Assembly (NCBI RefSeq): GCF_025371035.1
Contig: NZ_JANZXB010000002.1
Location: 124,001 to 188,000, forward strand
Direction: 5' to 3'
DNA length: 64,000 nucleotides
From: Sphingomonas sp. LC-1
GTDB taxonomy: Bacteria > Pseudomonadota > Alphaproteobacteria > Sphingomonadales > Sphingomonadaceae
Made by a program: the position numbers and the translations under genes. Under the pieces are notes generated by a model that saw only the letters and a program-made list of their open reading frames with translations, did no database searches and was not told where the DNA came from. Positions 8,066 through 16,645 of the stretch are shown here, one piece after another (the first letter of the stretch is position 1; the number at the start of each line of letters is the position of its first letter).

Positions 8066-9313
8066 CTAACCCCCGAAGCGGCCGATCGCCTCATGGATGC
8101 CGGTCCAGACTTTACCGAGCTGTTCCGGGGTGATCGCATAGGGCGGCATGACATAGATGGTGTTGCCCAGCGGCCGGACGAGCAGGTTCCGCTCGCGGAA
8201 ATGGGCGAGCAGCCGGGGCCCCAGGTCGGAGAAGTAATCCTGCCCCGCGCCCAGTTCGAAGGCGGCGATGGTGCCGAGCGCACGGGGATTGCGCACCGCC
8301 CCCTCGCCGCCGACCGTCGCCAGATGCCGGGCTTGCGCCGCCGCCAGCGCGTCGATCCGGTCCTGCACGGGCTCGTCGCGCCAGATCGCCAGATTGGCCG
8401 CCGCCGCCGCGCAGGCGATGGGATTGGCGGTGTAGCTGGACGAGTGGAAGAATTGCCTGGACCGATCCGTCTCCGACCAGTGCGCCTGGAAGATCGCTTC
8501 GGTCGCCAATGTCACCGCCAGCGGGACCGCGCCGCCGGTCAGCCCCTTGGACAGGCAGAGAATGTCGGGCACCACCCCCGCCTGCTCACACGCCAGCAGC
8601 GTGCCGGTACGGCCCCATCCGGTCATCACCTCATCGGCGATGAACAGGACGCCATGCGCCGCGCAGATGTCGCGCATCGCCGCAAGCGTCTCCGGGGCGT
8701 AGAACAACATGCCGCCGGCCCCCAGCACCAGGGGCTCGACGATGAACGCCGCCGCGCCCGCCCGGCACTCCGCCTCCAGCGCATCGAGCGTCGCCTGGGC
8801 ATCGACGGGATAGGGGATGGTGCCGACATCGAACAAGAGTGGCGCATAGGGCCGGTTGAACACGCCGCGCGCGCCGACCGACATCGCGCCGATTGTGTCG
8901 CCATGATAGCTGTGTTCGAGGACCAGGATGCGATGACGCGGCTCGCCCCGGTTGAGCCAATATCCCAGCGCCATCTTCAACGCGACCTCGACCGCGGTCG
9001 AACCGGAATCGGAGAAGAAGACTCGCGTCAGCGCCTCAGGCGTGATCCGCACCAACTCGGCCGCCACCTCTTCGGCGGGCTCGTGGGTCCATCCCGCGAA
9101 GATGACCTGGTCGAGCCGGTGCGCCTGGTCGGCGATGGCGGCCGCGATGCGCGGATGGTTATGGCCGTGCGTCGTCACCCACCAGCTGGAGATGGCGTCG
9201 ATCACCTCGAGCCCGTCAGCCGTGGTCAGCACCGCGCCGCTCGCGGAGGCGACCTTGGGGATCGGCTCGCCCAGTCCATGCTGGGTAAAGGGATGCCAGA
9301 CAGGCGAGGTCAT
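8066..9313 (-). CDS. bioA: Adenosylmethionine-8-amino-7-oxononanoate aminotransferase
   Basis: PLP-dependent class III aminotransferase making 7,8-diaminononanoate from KAPA with S-adenosylmethionine as amino donor in biotin synthesis. 415 residues, normal length. It starts with the BioA-typical VWHPFTQ and [25 protein letters not shown] holds the PLP-contacting Asp, and the Schiff-base Lys is in CLSKGLTGG. Last gene of the bioF-bioD-bioA operon; it overlaps bioD by 4 bases (ATGA). Confidence 0.97.
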   Translation of the reverse strand: MTSPVWHPFTQHGLGEPIPKVASASGAVLTTADGLEVIDAISSWWVTTHGHNHPRIAAAIADQAHRLDQVIFAGWTHEPAEEVAAELVRITPEALTRVFFSDSGSTAVEVALKMALGYWLNRGEPRHRILVLEHSYHGDTIGAMSVGARGVFNRPYAPLLFDVGTIPYPVDAQATLDALEAECRAGAAAFIVEPLVLGAGGMLFYAPETLAAMRDICAAHGVLFIADEVMTGWGRTGTLLACEQAGVVPDILCLSKGLTGGAVPLAVTLATEAIFQAHWSETDRSRQFFHSSSYTANPIACAAAAANLAIWRDEPVQDRIDALAAAQARHLATVGGEGAVRNPRALGTIAAFELGAGQDYFSDLGPRLLAHFRERNLLVRPLGNTIYVMPPYAITPEQLGKVWTGIHEAIGRFGG

Positions 9314-9930
9314 CGGAAATCCCTGGCATCGAAGTTCGCGGCGAAGGCCTGCGCCAACGTCTCGCGGTTGAGATTCGCCAGACGCGGCAGGCGACCGAGC
9401 CGTTTCACGCCACCGATCGCGGCGATCGTCGCCTCGCTATCCTCGACCGCATCCCCGACAAAGGCGATGCCCAGAACGGGTACGCCGCGCGACCGCAACG
9501 CCTCGATCGACAAGAGGCTGTGGTTGATCGTCCCCAGCCCGGTCCGGGCGACCAGCACCACCGGACGCTGCCAATGGGCGAAGAGATCGGCGAACAGCAT
9601 GTGTCGCGTCACCGGGACCAGCACGCCCCCCGCCCCTTCCGCCACCAGCGGCCCGTCGACCGGCGGCAGGGCCAGCCGCTCCATCTCGATCGTCACACCG
9701 TCGATCTCGGCGGCGCGGTGGGGGGAGCAGGGCGTCTTCAACCGATAGGCCGACGGCAGGACCGGACGCCCGCTGAGCGCGGCGACCGTCTCGGCATCGC
9801 CATGCCCCTGCTCGTCGGTGCCTGCCTGGACAGGCTTCCAGTAACTCGCCCCCAGCGCGCCCGTCAGCGCGGCGGAGAAGATGGTCTTGCCGATCTCGGT
9901 ATCGGTGCCCGTGACGATGACGGCGCTCAT
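9310..9930 (-). CDS. bioD: Dethiobiotin synthetase
   Basis: ATP-dependent ring closure of diaminononanoate with CO2 to dethiobiotin. 206 residues. The modified P-loop [10 protein letters not shown] is at residues 7-16, the conserved [10 protein letters not shown] follows (about 31-40), and [11 protein letters not shown] is the second nucleotide-site segment. It overlaps bioF upstream and bioA downstream by 4 bases each, so it is translationally coupled on both sides. Confidence 0.96.
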   Translation of the reverse strand: MSAVIVTGTDTEIGKTIFSAALTGALGASYWKPVQAGTDEQGHGDAETVAALSGRPVLPSAYRLKTPCSPHRAAEIDGVTIEMERLALPPVDGPLVAEGAGGVLVPVTRHMLFADLFAHWQRPVVLVARTGLGTINHSLLSIEALRSRGVPVLGIAFVGDAVEDSEATIAAIGGVKRLGRLPRLANLNRETLAQAFAANFDARDFR

Positions 9931-11036
9931 GCCAGAACCTCTTGTAACGCTTCGTCGAGCGCGATGATGTCCGCCTCCTCGACATTCAGGGTGATGGACA
10001 GCCGCAACCGGGCCGAACCCACCGGCACGGTCGGCGGGCGGATGCCGCGTATGTCATAGCCACGCGCCTGCAACGCCTCGGCGGTGCGCATGGTGCGGCC
10101 ATTGTCGCGCAGGATCAGCGGCAGGATCGGAGTGCCCTGCGCCGCGACGCCGTGCTTCGACAGCCGCTCGCCCGCCAGCGCGATCCGCTGGTGAAGCGCG
10201 GCGCGGCGCTCGGGCTCGTCGGCCAGGATTCGCAAAGCCTCCCGCACCGCACACGCCATCAGCGGCGAAGGAGCCGTGGAGAAGATGAAGCCCCGCCCGC
10301 GATTGACCAGATAGTCGCGCAACAGTGCCGGCCCGGTGACCAGCGCGCCCTCGCACCCCATCGCCTTGCCACAGGTATGAAGCGTCACCACCCGCTCGCC
10401 GGGTATCGCCAGCCCTTGCCCGCGATCGCCGAAGACGCCGGTCGCGTGCGCCTCGTCGACGATCAGCATCGCGTCATGCCGCTCGGCCACCGCATGGAGC
10501 TCCGCCAGCGGTGCGGTGTCACCGTCCATGCTGTACAGGCTCTCGGCCGCGATCCAGACGGTGCCTTTCCCGCCCCGCCCGCGCCAGTCGCGGATCGCGG
10601 CGTCGAACGCATCGGCATCGTTATGCGCCGCCGCCACATTGTCGGCGCGCGACAGCTTCATCCCCTCATGCATGCTGGCATGGACCAGCGCGTCATGGAC
10701 GATCAGGTCGCCCCGTTGCGGCAGCGTCGCGAGAAGCGTGGCATTGGCGGTATAGCCCGACGAGAAATAGAGGCTCGCCTCCGCCCCGAAGAATGTGGCG
10801 GCTTCGGCCTCCAGCGCCTGATGCTCCGGGCGATTGCCGCGCAACAGGCGCGATCCGCCCGAGCCGACGGGGACGCCCTCTTCCATCGCTCGCGCAATGG
10901 CGGCGGCAAGGCGCGGGTGGTGCGCCAGGCCGAGATAGTCGTTGGAAGCGAAGTCCTTGCCGCTCTGCGAGGCCAGCCCCCGCAATCGGTCCCGCGCGGC
11001 CAGTCGGGCCAGATCGGCGCGATGAAAGTCCAGCAT
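9927..11036 (-). CDS. bioF: 8-amino-7-oxononanoate synthase
   Basis: PLP enzyme condensing pimeloyl thioester with alanine to KAPA, the first step of biotin ring assembly. 369 residues. It shows [14 protein letters not shown]-type N-terminal substrate residues, [11 protein letters not shown], the PLP-binding [15 protein letters not shown], and the Schiff-base Lys in [12 protein letters not shown]. First gene of the operon; ATG preceded by GGGAAG. bioB and the early pimeloyl genes (bioC/bioH or bioZ) are not in this window. Confidence 0.96.
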   Translation of the reverse strand: MLDFHRADLARLAARDRLRGLASQSGKDFASNDYLGLAHHPRLAAAIARAMEEGVPVGSGGSRLLRGNRPEHQALEAEAATFFGAEASLYFSSGYTANATLLATLPQRGDLIVHDALVHASMHEGMKLSRADNVAAAHNDADAFDAAIRDWRGRGGKGTVWIAAESLYSMDGDTAPLAELHAVAERHDAMLIVDEAHATGVFGDRGQGLAIPGERVVTLHTCGKAMGCEGALVTGPALLRDYLVNRGRGFIFSTAPSPLMACAVREALRILADEPERRAALHQRIALAGERLSKHGVAAQGTPILPLILRDNGRTMRTAEALQARGYDIRGIRPPTVPVGSARLRLSITLNVEEADIIALDEALQEVLA

Positions 11037-11071
11037 GGGGCTTCCCTACCCAGCCAGGCTGAGGAGCGGAA

Positions 11072-11086
11072 CCTTATTTATGAAGG
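11072..11086. promoter_or_regulatory. Possible BioR-like operator upstream of bioF
   Basis: The sequence CCTTATTTATGAAGG lies 36-50 bases upstream of the bioF start. TTATTTATGA matches 8 of 10 positions of the TTATMKATAA consensus known for the alphaproteobacterial biotin repressor BioR, and CCTT/AAGG flank it symmetrically. The assignment is speculative, and no bioR gene is in the window. Confidence 0.25.
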
Positions 11087-11091
11087 AATCG

Positions 11092-11184
11092 GGTGGCCTT
11101 CGACTGCGCTCAAGCTGAATGGCCGCTTGGATGTGCGGCCCAAAGGACTTCGCTCCGTTCAGCCTGAGCGAAGTCGAAGGCCAC
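11092..11184. repeat. Family 1 inverted repeat pair
   Basis: Two copies in opposite orientation of a roughly 27-base unit whose core reads TTCAGCCTGAGCGAAGTCGA, separated by about 35 bases. The left arm is degenerate (CTTCGACTGCGCTCAAGCTG). Transcripts could fold it into a long hairpin. It sits between the stop of the methyltransferase gene and the bio operon. Other copies at 18531-18632, 24179-24259 and 28942-29031. Confidence 0.8.
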
Positions 11185-11199
11185 TCCCGAACGCCTAGC

Positions 11200-11928
11200 T
11201 CAAACCGGTTCCGCCAGAGTCACGATCGAAACCCCCGGCGTCATCGGCACGCGCCCGACCAAGTGCCGCTCCAGCCGGAAGATCGCCTCGAACGCCTTGT
11301 TGAGCGGCGCGGGGGGCGGCGAGTCGTCGCTGTCGTCGCGGCCACTGATCCGCCCCGCGATGCGCGCGGCGGCGGCCAGCGGGAACAGCAGCGAGTTGAA
11401 ATAGCCGAGCTTGTGGGGTTTCAGCCCCGCCTTCTCGATCGCCGCGACCAGGGTCGTCTTGGAATAGCGACGATGGTGATGGTTCACCACGTCATGCGCC
11501 GACCACATCCATTGATGCGCCGGCACCGCGATCAGGATCTTGCCGCCGGGCTTCAGGCACGACTTCATCGCGGCGAGCGCGGCGACATCGTCCTCGATAT
11601 GCTCGACCACGTCGAGCACCGCGATCAGGTCATAGCCGCCCCGCTCGATCCCCGGCAGTTCGGGAAGCGGCGCATCGCCGACCGGACGGCCGAGCCGCTG
11701 GGATGCGATCGCGCGCGCGGCGGGATCGATCTCGATCGCGTCGACCGTGCCGAAGCTGGCCAGCATCGGCAGATTGTGCCCGGTGCCGCAGCCGATCTCC
11801 AGGATACGCGCATCCTTGGGCAGCTTGCCATAGCGATCGAGATAATCGGCCAGGATGTCGCGGCGGGCGCGGTACCACCAATGGGTGGAATCATGCGCGG
11901 CCATGCGGTCGTAAACGATACGGTCCAT
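11200..11928 (-). CDS. Class I SAM-dependent methyltransferase
   Basis: 242-residue methyltransferase with SAM-binding motif I RILEIGCGTGHN (about 42-53), the acidic residue of motif II in AIEIDPAA, and motif IV DLIAVLDVVEHIEDD. The segment VNHHHRRYSKTTL is typical of methyltransferases found beside GtrA and polyprenyl-linked glycosyltransferases. It starts 4 bases after the GtrA stop, so they form one operon. The substrate is unknown, probably a sugar or lipid-linked precursor given its neighbours. It is not close enough to BioC to assign it to biotin synthesis. Confidence 0.82.
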   Translation of the reverse strand: MDRIVYDRMAAHDSTHWWYRARRDILADYLDRYGKLPKDARILEIGCGTGHNLPMLASFGTVDAIEIDPAARAIASQRLGRPVGDAPLPELPGIERGGYDLIAVLDVVEHIEDDVAALAAMKSCLKPGGKILIAVPAHQWMWSAHDVVNHHHRRYSKTTLVAAIEKAGLKPHKLGYFNSLLFPLAAAARIAGRISGRDDSDDSPPPAPLNKAFEAIFRLERHLVGRVPMTPGVSIVTLAEPV

Positions 11929-11932
11929 GAAC

Positions 11933-12361
11933 TTATCCGAAGACCCATTGGCGGTTGAGCGCGAAGGTCGCGATCGGCGTGATCGTGACCACCGGGATCA
12001 GCGCGACCCAGGGTGGTTGATGCAGGAGCCCGGTTGCGATCCAGGTGAAGAGCGCATTCAACGCAAGGCCAAAGCCCTGCACCACCAGGAATTTCAGATG
12101 TTGCTTGCCGCTGGAATCGCGGGTGCCGTGCCCGCGGAAGCTCCAGGCGCTGTGCAGGAAGAAGCCGAAGATCACCGCGACCAGAAAGGCCGGAGGAACG
12201 GCCAGCACGGCTTGGCTGTGCGGCAGCACCCAGGCGGTCAGCGGCAGATAGACCGCCGAATAGACGACCGTCGACAGGCCGCCCGCAATGCCGAAGCGGA
12301 TGATCTGGCCCAGCATCCCGCTGGACCGCCATCGATCGATCTGGTGCTGAAGAGTCGCCAC
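11933..12361 (-). CDS. GtrA-family membrane protein
   Basis: Small four-helix membrane protein of 142 residues, of the family thought to help flip or present polyprenyl-linked sugars. FGIAGGLSTVVYSAVYLPLT forms helix 1 and the C-terminal signature is FALNRQWVFG. A GTG at 12361 with AAAGGCGG upstream gives normal GtrA length; an ATG 14 codons later (MLGQII) is possible. In an operon with the methyltransferase, and divergent by 85 bases from a GT-C-like membrane protein. Confidence 0.86.
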   Translation of the reverse strand: MATLQHQIDRWRSSGMLGQIIRFGIAGGLSTVVYSAVYLPLTAWVLPHSQAVLAVPPAFLVAVIFGFFLHSAWSFRGHGTRDSSGKQHLKFLVVQGFGLALNALFTWIATGLLHQPPWVALIPVVTITPIATFALNRQWVFG

Positions 12362-12446
12362 GCCGCCGCCTTTGCCCCGACCTTGCCCTTTACGCCGCCC
12401 GCGATAGAGCGGGCTCCAAGTCCTGCGCCTTAAGCCGCGGGCGGGT

Positions 12447-14216
12447 ATGAGGGAAGCGTCTTTGGAACGTCTGCAGCGTGAGATCGACCAGCACTGGCGG
12501 CGCTGGGTACTGGTCGCCTGGGTCGCGGTCGCCGCCTGGTACATGTATGACCGGTGGGGTCAGATACGCTGGTGGTCGCTGGGCGATACCGACGACAATA
12601 TGCGCCTGATGCAGGTTCGCGCCTGGATGGCGGGGCAAAGCTGGTATGATCTGCGCCAGTATCGGATGAACCCGCCGGTCGGATTCGACATCCACTGGAG
12701 CCGCATCGTCGACCTGCCCATCGCGGCCCTGATCCTGTTCTTCCGCCTGTTCACCACCCCCGCCTGGGCGGAACGGCTCGCCTGCGGACTCGCGCCGATC
12801 ATCCCCTTGTCGATCACCATGCTGGCGATCGCGGCGACCATCCGCCGGTTGATCGAGCCCTATGTCTGGCCGCTGGGAATCGTCCTGCTGCTCTGCGCCA
12901 GCGCGACGCAGTTGATGTACATGCCGATGCGTATCGACCATCATGGCTGGCAGCTGGCGATGCTGGCCGTCACCGTGGCGGGGCTGTGCGATCCGCAAGG
13001 ACGGCGCGGCGGCGCGATGGTCGGGTTGGCCAGCGCGGTGTCGCTGGCGATCGGGCTGGAAATGCTGCCCTATGCCGCGATGGCGGGGGCCATATTATGC
13101 TTGCGCTGGGTATGGGACCGGGCGGAAGCGCCGCGTCTGGCGGTCTATGCGCTGACGCTGGGTGGGGGAAGCGCGGCGGGGTTCGCCGCCTTTGCCTCCA
13201 ACGCCAATTACGCGATGCGCTGCGACGCGCTGACTCCGGTCTGGTTGTCGGTGACGGTGGTGGCGGGGGCGCTGCTGTTCGTGCTGGCGCGGATCAATCC
13301 GGAATCGCGGGGGGCGCGGCTTGGCCTCGCCGTCGCGGCGGGGGCGATCATCGCGGGCGGGTTCGCCAGCCTGTTCCCGCAATGCCTGACCCGCCCCGAA
13401 CAGGTCAGCCCCGAGCTCCAGCGCAACTGGCTGAACAATGTCCGCGAGGCCAAGCCGATCTACAAGCATCCGCTTCGCGTCGCGCTGCCCATGGCGATCA
13501 TGCCGGTCATCGGCCTGATCGGTGCGGCCCTGGCGGCATGGCGGCGTCGGACGATCGGGTGGAGCGCGGTCGCGCTGTTCACCGCCTTCGCCTGCGCCAT
13601 GCTGTTGTGGCAGGCGCGCGCGGCCCCGGCGGCGCAGATGCTGGCGGTACCGGGCGTCGCGGCTTTGGTGTGGATGCTCCTCCCGCTGATCCAGCGGTTG
13701 CGCTCACCCCTGTTGCGGGTGCCGCTGACGGTCGCGGTGATCCTGATTCCCACCGGCGTCGTCGCCGCGCTGGTCCTGAAGAAGCTGCCGGCCGCGCAGC
13801 CCAGCGCCTATGCCGCGCGGGTCAATCGCGCGACCGGGCAGTGCGTGCGGACCTCGGTGCTGACGCGGGTCAACGCCTATCCCAAGGCGACGGTATTCAC
13901 CTTCGTCGACTTGGGGCCACGTCTGATCGTCACCACCCATCACGATGCGATCGCAGGCCCCTATCACCGCAATGGCAACGCGATCCTGGACGTGCAGCAC
14001 GCCTTTCAGGGCAGCGAGGCGCAGGCGCGGGCGATCATGAAGCGGCATGGCGCGACCCTGTTGCTGATCTGCCCCGACATGGCCGAGTCGACCAATTACC
14101 GCGCGCGTGCGCCAGGGGGATTCTACGACCGGATGGCGCATGGCTGGGTGCCGAACTGGCTGACCCCGCTGCCACTGCCCAAGGGGTCGCCGCTGCGGCT
14201 GTACCGGATCGATTGA
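12447..14216 (+). CDS. Polytopic membrane protein, putative GT-C-type glycosyltransferase
   Basis: 589 residues with about eleven predicted membrane helices and a soluble C-terminal domain (about 450-589). Just after the first helix come an acidic GDTDDNMRLMQVRAW motif and FDIHWSRIVDLP. A second conserved-looking stretch, MRIDHHGWQLAM, is in a later loop. Acidic pairs in the first large periplasmic loop are the hallmark of GT-C enzymes such as STT3 and Pmt, which use polyprenyl-phosphate sugars. I infer this class from architecture. The neighbouring GtrA protein fits a lipid-linked sugar route. The acceptor is unknown. Confidence 0.6.
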   Translation: MREASLERLQREIDQHWRRWVLVAWVAVAAWYMYDRWGQIRWWSLGDTDDNMRLMQVRAWMAGQSWYDLRQYRMNPPVGFDIHWSRIVDLPIAALILFFRLFTTPAWAERLACGLAPIIPLSITMLAIAATIRRLIEPYVWPLGIVLLLCASATQLMYMPMRIDHHGWQLAMLAVTVAGLCDPQGRRGGAMVGLASAVSLAIGLEMLPYAAMAGAILCLRWVWDRAEAPRLAVYALTLGGGSAAGFAAFASNANYAMRCDALTPVWLSVTVVAGALLFVLARINPESRGARLGLAVAAGAIIAGGFASLFPQCLTRPEQVSPELQRNWLNNVREAKPIYKHPLRVALPMAIMPVIGLIGAALAAWRRRTIGWSAVALFTAFACAMLLWQARAAPAAQMLAVPGVAALVWMLLPLIQRLRSPLLRVPLTVAVILIPTGVVAALVLKKLPAAQPSAYAARVNRATGQCVRTSVLTRVNAYPKATVFTFVDLGPRLIVTTHHDAIAGPYHRNGNAILDVQHAFQGSEAQARAIMKRHGATLLLICPDMAESTNYRARAPGGFYDRMAHGWVPNWLTPLPLPKGSPLRLYRID

Positions 14217-14266
14217 GAGTCTTCGCGCCCTCGCGGTCGAACCGCTCGCGGATTGCGGGTTTAAGG

Positions 14267-14401
14267 TTCGCGGAGGCGCGGAGAACGCGGAGGGGGCGCA
14301 GTACTGGATAGCTTTCGCTTCCTCTCCGACTGTTTCGAGGGTCTACCGCCAAAGGCGGTAAATCAGCCTTCTTCTCCGCGCCTCCGCGTCTCCGCGCGAA
14401 A
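14267..14401. repeat. Family 2 inverted repeat between convergent genes
   Basis: The left arm (14267-14293, TTCGCGGAGGCGCGGAGAAC at its start) and right arm (14370-14401) are inverted copies rich in GGAGGCGCGGAG. Between them is a perfect small hairpin TACCGCC-AAA-GGCGGTA (14344-14360). It fills the gap between two convergent genes. Related elements at 37829-37910 and 57727-57835. Confidence 0.8.
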
Positions 14402-14403
14402 AA

Positions 14404-15027
14404 TCAACGCAAGGACGCGGTCACCCCGTCGATCACGAACTGCACCGCCAGCGCCGCCAGCAGGACGCCCAGCACGCGGGTGATCACCGCCTCGATCTTC
14501 GCGCCGAGCAGCCGCATCAGCGGCCCCGCCGCCAGCAGCGCGACCAGCGTCAGCAGCAGGATCGTCCCCATCGCCGCCAGGACGACGATCGACGCCTCCA
14601 GCCCCTGATTACGGCTCATCAGCAGCATCACGGTGGCGATCGAACCCGGACCCGCGATCATCGGCATCGCCATGGGGAAGATCGACACATCCTCCGCCTC
14701 GTGCGGATCGTCAGCGATCTTGGCCGCGCGGTCCTCGCGCCGCTGGGTCCGCTTCTCGAACACCATCTCCAGCGCGATCAGGAACAGCATGATGCCGCCC
14801 GCGATGCGGAACGCCGCCATCTCGATGCCCAGGCCGTGCAGCAACGCCTCGCCGAACAGCGCGAAGACGAACAGGATGACCGAGGCGACGAAGACCGCTC
14901 GGATTGCCATCGCCCGGCGATGCTGCGGCGTGGCCCCCGCCGACAGCCCCGCATAGATCGGCGCGCAACCCGGCGGGTCGATCACCACGAAGAAGGTGAT
15001 GAGCGAAGAGATGAAGAGTTCGAGCAC
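14404..15027 (-). CDS. MarC family inner-membrane protein
   Basis: 207-residue UPF0056/MarC protein with six predicted helices. The family hallmark FFVVIDPPGCAPIYAGLS is at residues 13-30 and FPMAMPMIAGPGSIATVMLL is near residue 120. The family's function is unsettled; the old multiple-antibiotic-resistance link has been withdrawn. GTG start 4 bases after the folD stop, so it is the last gene of the YggT-DUF167-folD-marC operon. Confidence 0.92.
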   Translation of the reverse strand: MLELFISSLITFFVVIDPPGCAPIYAGLSAGATPQHRRAMAIRAVFVASVILFVFALFGEALLHGLGIEMAAFRIAGGIMLFLIALEMVFEKRTQRREDRAAKIADDPHEAEDVSIFPMAMPMIAGPGSIATVMLLMSRNQGLEASIVVLAAMGTILLLTLVALLAAGPLMRLLGAKIEAVITRVLGVLLAALAVQFVIDGVTASLR

Positions 15028-15031
15028 CGGC

Positions 15032-15910
15032 TTACAGTGCCGTCTGGTCGATCGCGACGCCCTCGCGCCGTCCCGCCGAGACCAGCGTGTTGCGCAACAG
15101 GACCGCGATCGTCATCGGGCCGACACCGCCGGGCACCGGGGTGATCGCGCCGGCCCGCTGGACGGCCACGTCATATTCGACATCGCCGACCAGACCGGTC
15201 TCGATCCGGTTGATGCCGACATCGATGACGCTGGCGCCCGGCTTGATCCAGTCGCCCTTGACCAGGCCGGGCACGCCCACCGCCGCCACGACGATATCGG
15301 CGCGGCCGACCACCTCGGCCAAGTTGCGGGTGCGGCTGTGCGCGACCGTCACGGTGCAGCTTTCGCCCAGCAGCAGCTGCGCCATCGGCTTGCCGACGAT
15401 ATTCGAGCGGCCGACGACCACCGCGTCCATCCCCGACAGGCTGGGGTGGATGCTCTTGAGCAGCATCAGGCAGCCGAGCGGGGTACAGGGCACGAAGCCC
15501 TCGACACCCGTGGCCAGCCGCCCGGCATTGACCGGGTGGAAGCCATCGACATCCTTGTCCGGGTCGATCGCCTGGATCACCGCCTGCGCATCGATCTGGC
15601 CCGGCAGGGGAAGCTGGACGAGGATGCCGTCCACCGTCGGATCGGCATTGAGTTGTTCGACGAGCGTCAGCAGCGTCGCCTGATCGGTATCGGCGGGCAG
15701 GCGATGCTCGAAACTTTCCATCCCCGCCTCGCGCGTCGCCTTGCCCTTGGAGCGGACATAGACGCTGGAGGCGGGATCCTCGCCCACCAGTACGACCGCC
15801 AGGCCGGGCGCGCGGCCGGCGGCTTCGCGGAAGGTCGCGACCTGGGTGGCGATGCGGGTGCGGAGGCCGGCGGCGAACGCCTTGCCGTCGATGATCGTGG
15901 CGCTGGTCAT
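15032..15910 (-). CDS. folD: Bifunctional methylenetetrahydrofolate dehydrogenase / methenyltetrahydrofolate cyclohydrolase
   Basis: Interconverts 5,10-methylene- and 10-formyl-tetrahydrofolate, using NADP+. 292 residues. The catalytic Tyr and Lys are in the YVRSKGKA stretch. [10 protein letters not shown] and [15 protein letters not shown] are the two family signatures, and [15 protein letters not shown] is the C-terminal one. It overlaps the upstream DUF167 gene by 4 bases and is followed after 4 bases by marC. Confidence 0.97.
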   Translation of the reverse strand: MTSATIIDGKAFAAGLRTRIATQVATFREAAGRAPGLAVVLVGEDPASSVYVRSKGKATREAGMESFEHRLPADTDQATLLTLVEQLNADPTVDGILVQLPLPGQIDAQAVIQAIDPDKDVDGFHPVNAGRLATGVEGFVPCTPLGCLMLLKSIHPSLSGMDAVVVGRSNIVGKPMAQLLLGESCTVTVAHSRTRNLAEVVGRADIVVAAVGVPGLVKGDWIKPGASVIDVGINRIETGLVGDVEYDVAVQRAGAITPVPGGVGPMTIAVLLRNTLVSAGRREGVAIDQTAL

Positions 15911-16209
15911 GGCGCATCGCCATAAAGCGCCTCGGCGATGCGCGCCAGCACTTGCGGCTCCCCGACGACATGCAACCGCTTCAATCGTGCGGTTTCGCCC
16001 GCGACGATCCTCACCGCGCGCTTGGGCACGCCGAAATGCCGGGCGACCAGCGGGACCAGCGCGGCATTGGCCGCGCCATCGACCGGCGGGGCAGACAGGC
16101 GCGCGGCAAAATGCTCCTCCGTGCCGGCGGTCAGCGCATCCCGACCGCCGCGCGGCGTCACCCGCACCGCGATCTGGATGCCGTCGTCCCGCAGGGCCCA
16201 GGCGGGCAT
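15907..16209 (-). CDS. DUF167 / YggU family protein
   Basis: 100-residue small protein of the UPF0235 family. The family pattern is clear: [13 protein letters not shown] near residue 18, [19 protein letters not shown], and [15 protein letters not shown]. Function unknown; in many proteobacteria it is encoded beside YggT, as here (3 bases downstream of the yggT stop), and it is coupled to folD by a 4-base overlap. Confidence 0.92.
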   Translation of the reverse strand: MPAWALRDDGIQIAVRVTPRGGRDALTAGTEEHFAARLSAPPVDGAANAALVPLVARHFGVPKRAVRIVAGETARLKRLHVVGEPQVLARIAEALYGDAP

Positions 16210-16212
16210 GGC

Positions 16213-16524
16213 TCAGCCGACGACGACCGCGCCCCCGTACATCTGCTGGGCGATCGCGGTATCCAGCACCTTGTCCAGGATGATGACGATCAGCAGCACC
16301 ACCATCGGCGACAGGTCCAGCGCGCCGAAATCGGGCAGGATCCGCCGGATCGGGCGATAGAGCGGATCGGTCATCCGTTGCAGCGCATACCAGATCGACC
16401 GGATGAAATCATTGGAGGTGTTGATGACGTTGAAGGCGATCAGCCAGGACAGGATCGCCTGCACGATGATCACCCACCAGACGACATCGAGGAGAATTCG
16501 GAGAATCTGAAGGATGAGGATCAA
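16213..16524 (-). CDS. YggT family membrane protein
   Basis: 103-residue protein with two hydrophobic stretches around a loop carrying the family motif [20 protein letters not shown]. First gene of the operon with DUF167, folD and marC. The start is a TTG (16522-16524) with AGGAG nine bases upstream; no ATG is available before the first helix. The YggT family is linked to membrane integrity and cell division in other bacteria, but the mechanism is unknown. Confidence 0.92.
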   Translation of the reverse strand: MILILQILRILLDVVWWVIIVQAILSWLIAFNVINTSNDFIRSIWYALQRMTDPLYRPIRRILPDFGALDLSPMVVLLIVIILDKVLDTAIAQQMYGGAVVVG

Positions 16525-16645
16525 CGCAGGGAGCTCCTGAAGGTCTTTGTCCTCTATCTAGGGCGCGGGGACGGTCGGGGCAATCATCGCGCACCAACTC
16601 CTGACGCTGCCGGAACGAAGCACCGGGTCGCGCGTCCCGCTTAAC

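Noticed and set aside
11200-11928. BioC (malonyl-ACP methyltransferase) reading of the methyltransferase near bioFDA
   Set aside because: It is in an operon with GtrA, is cut off from bioF by a repeat, and its HHRRYS-type C-terminal half matches glycan-linked methyltransferases better.
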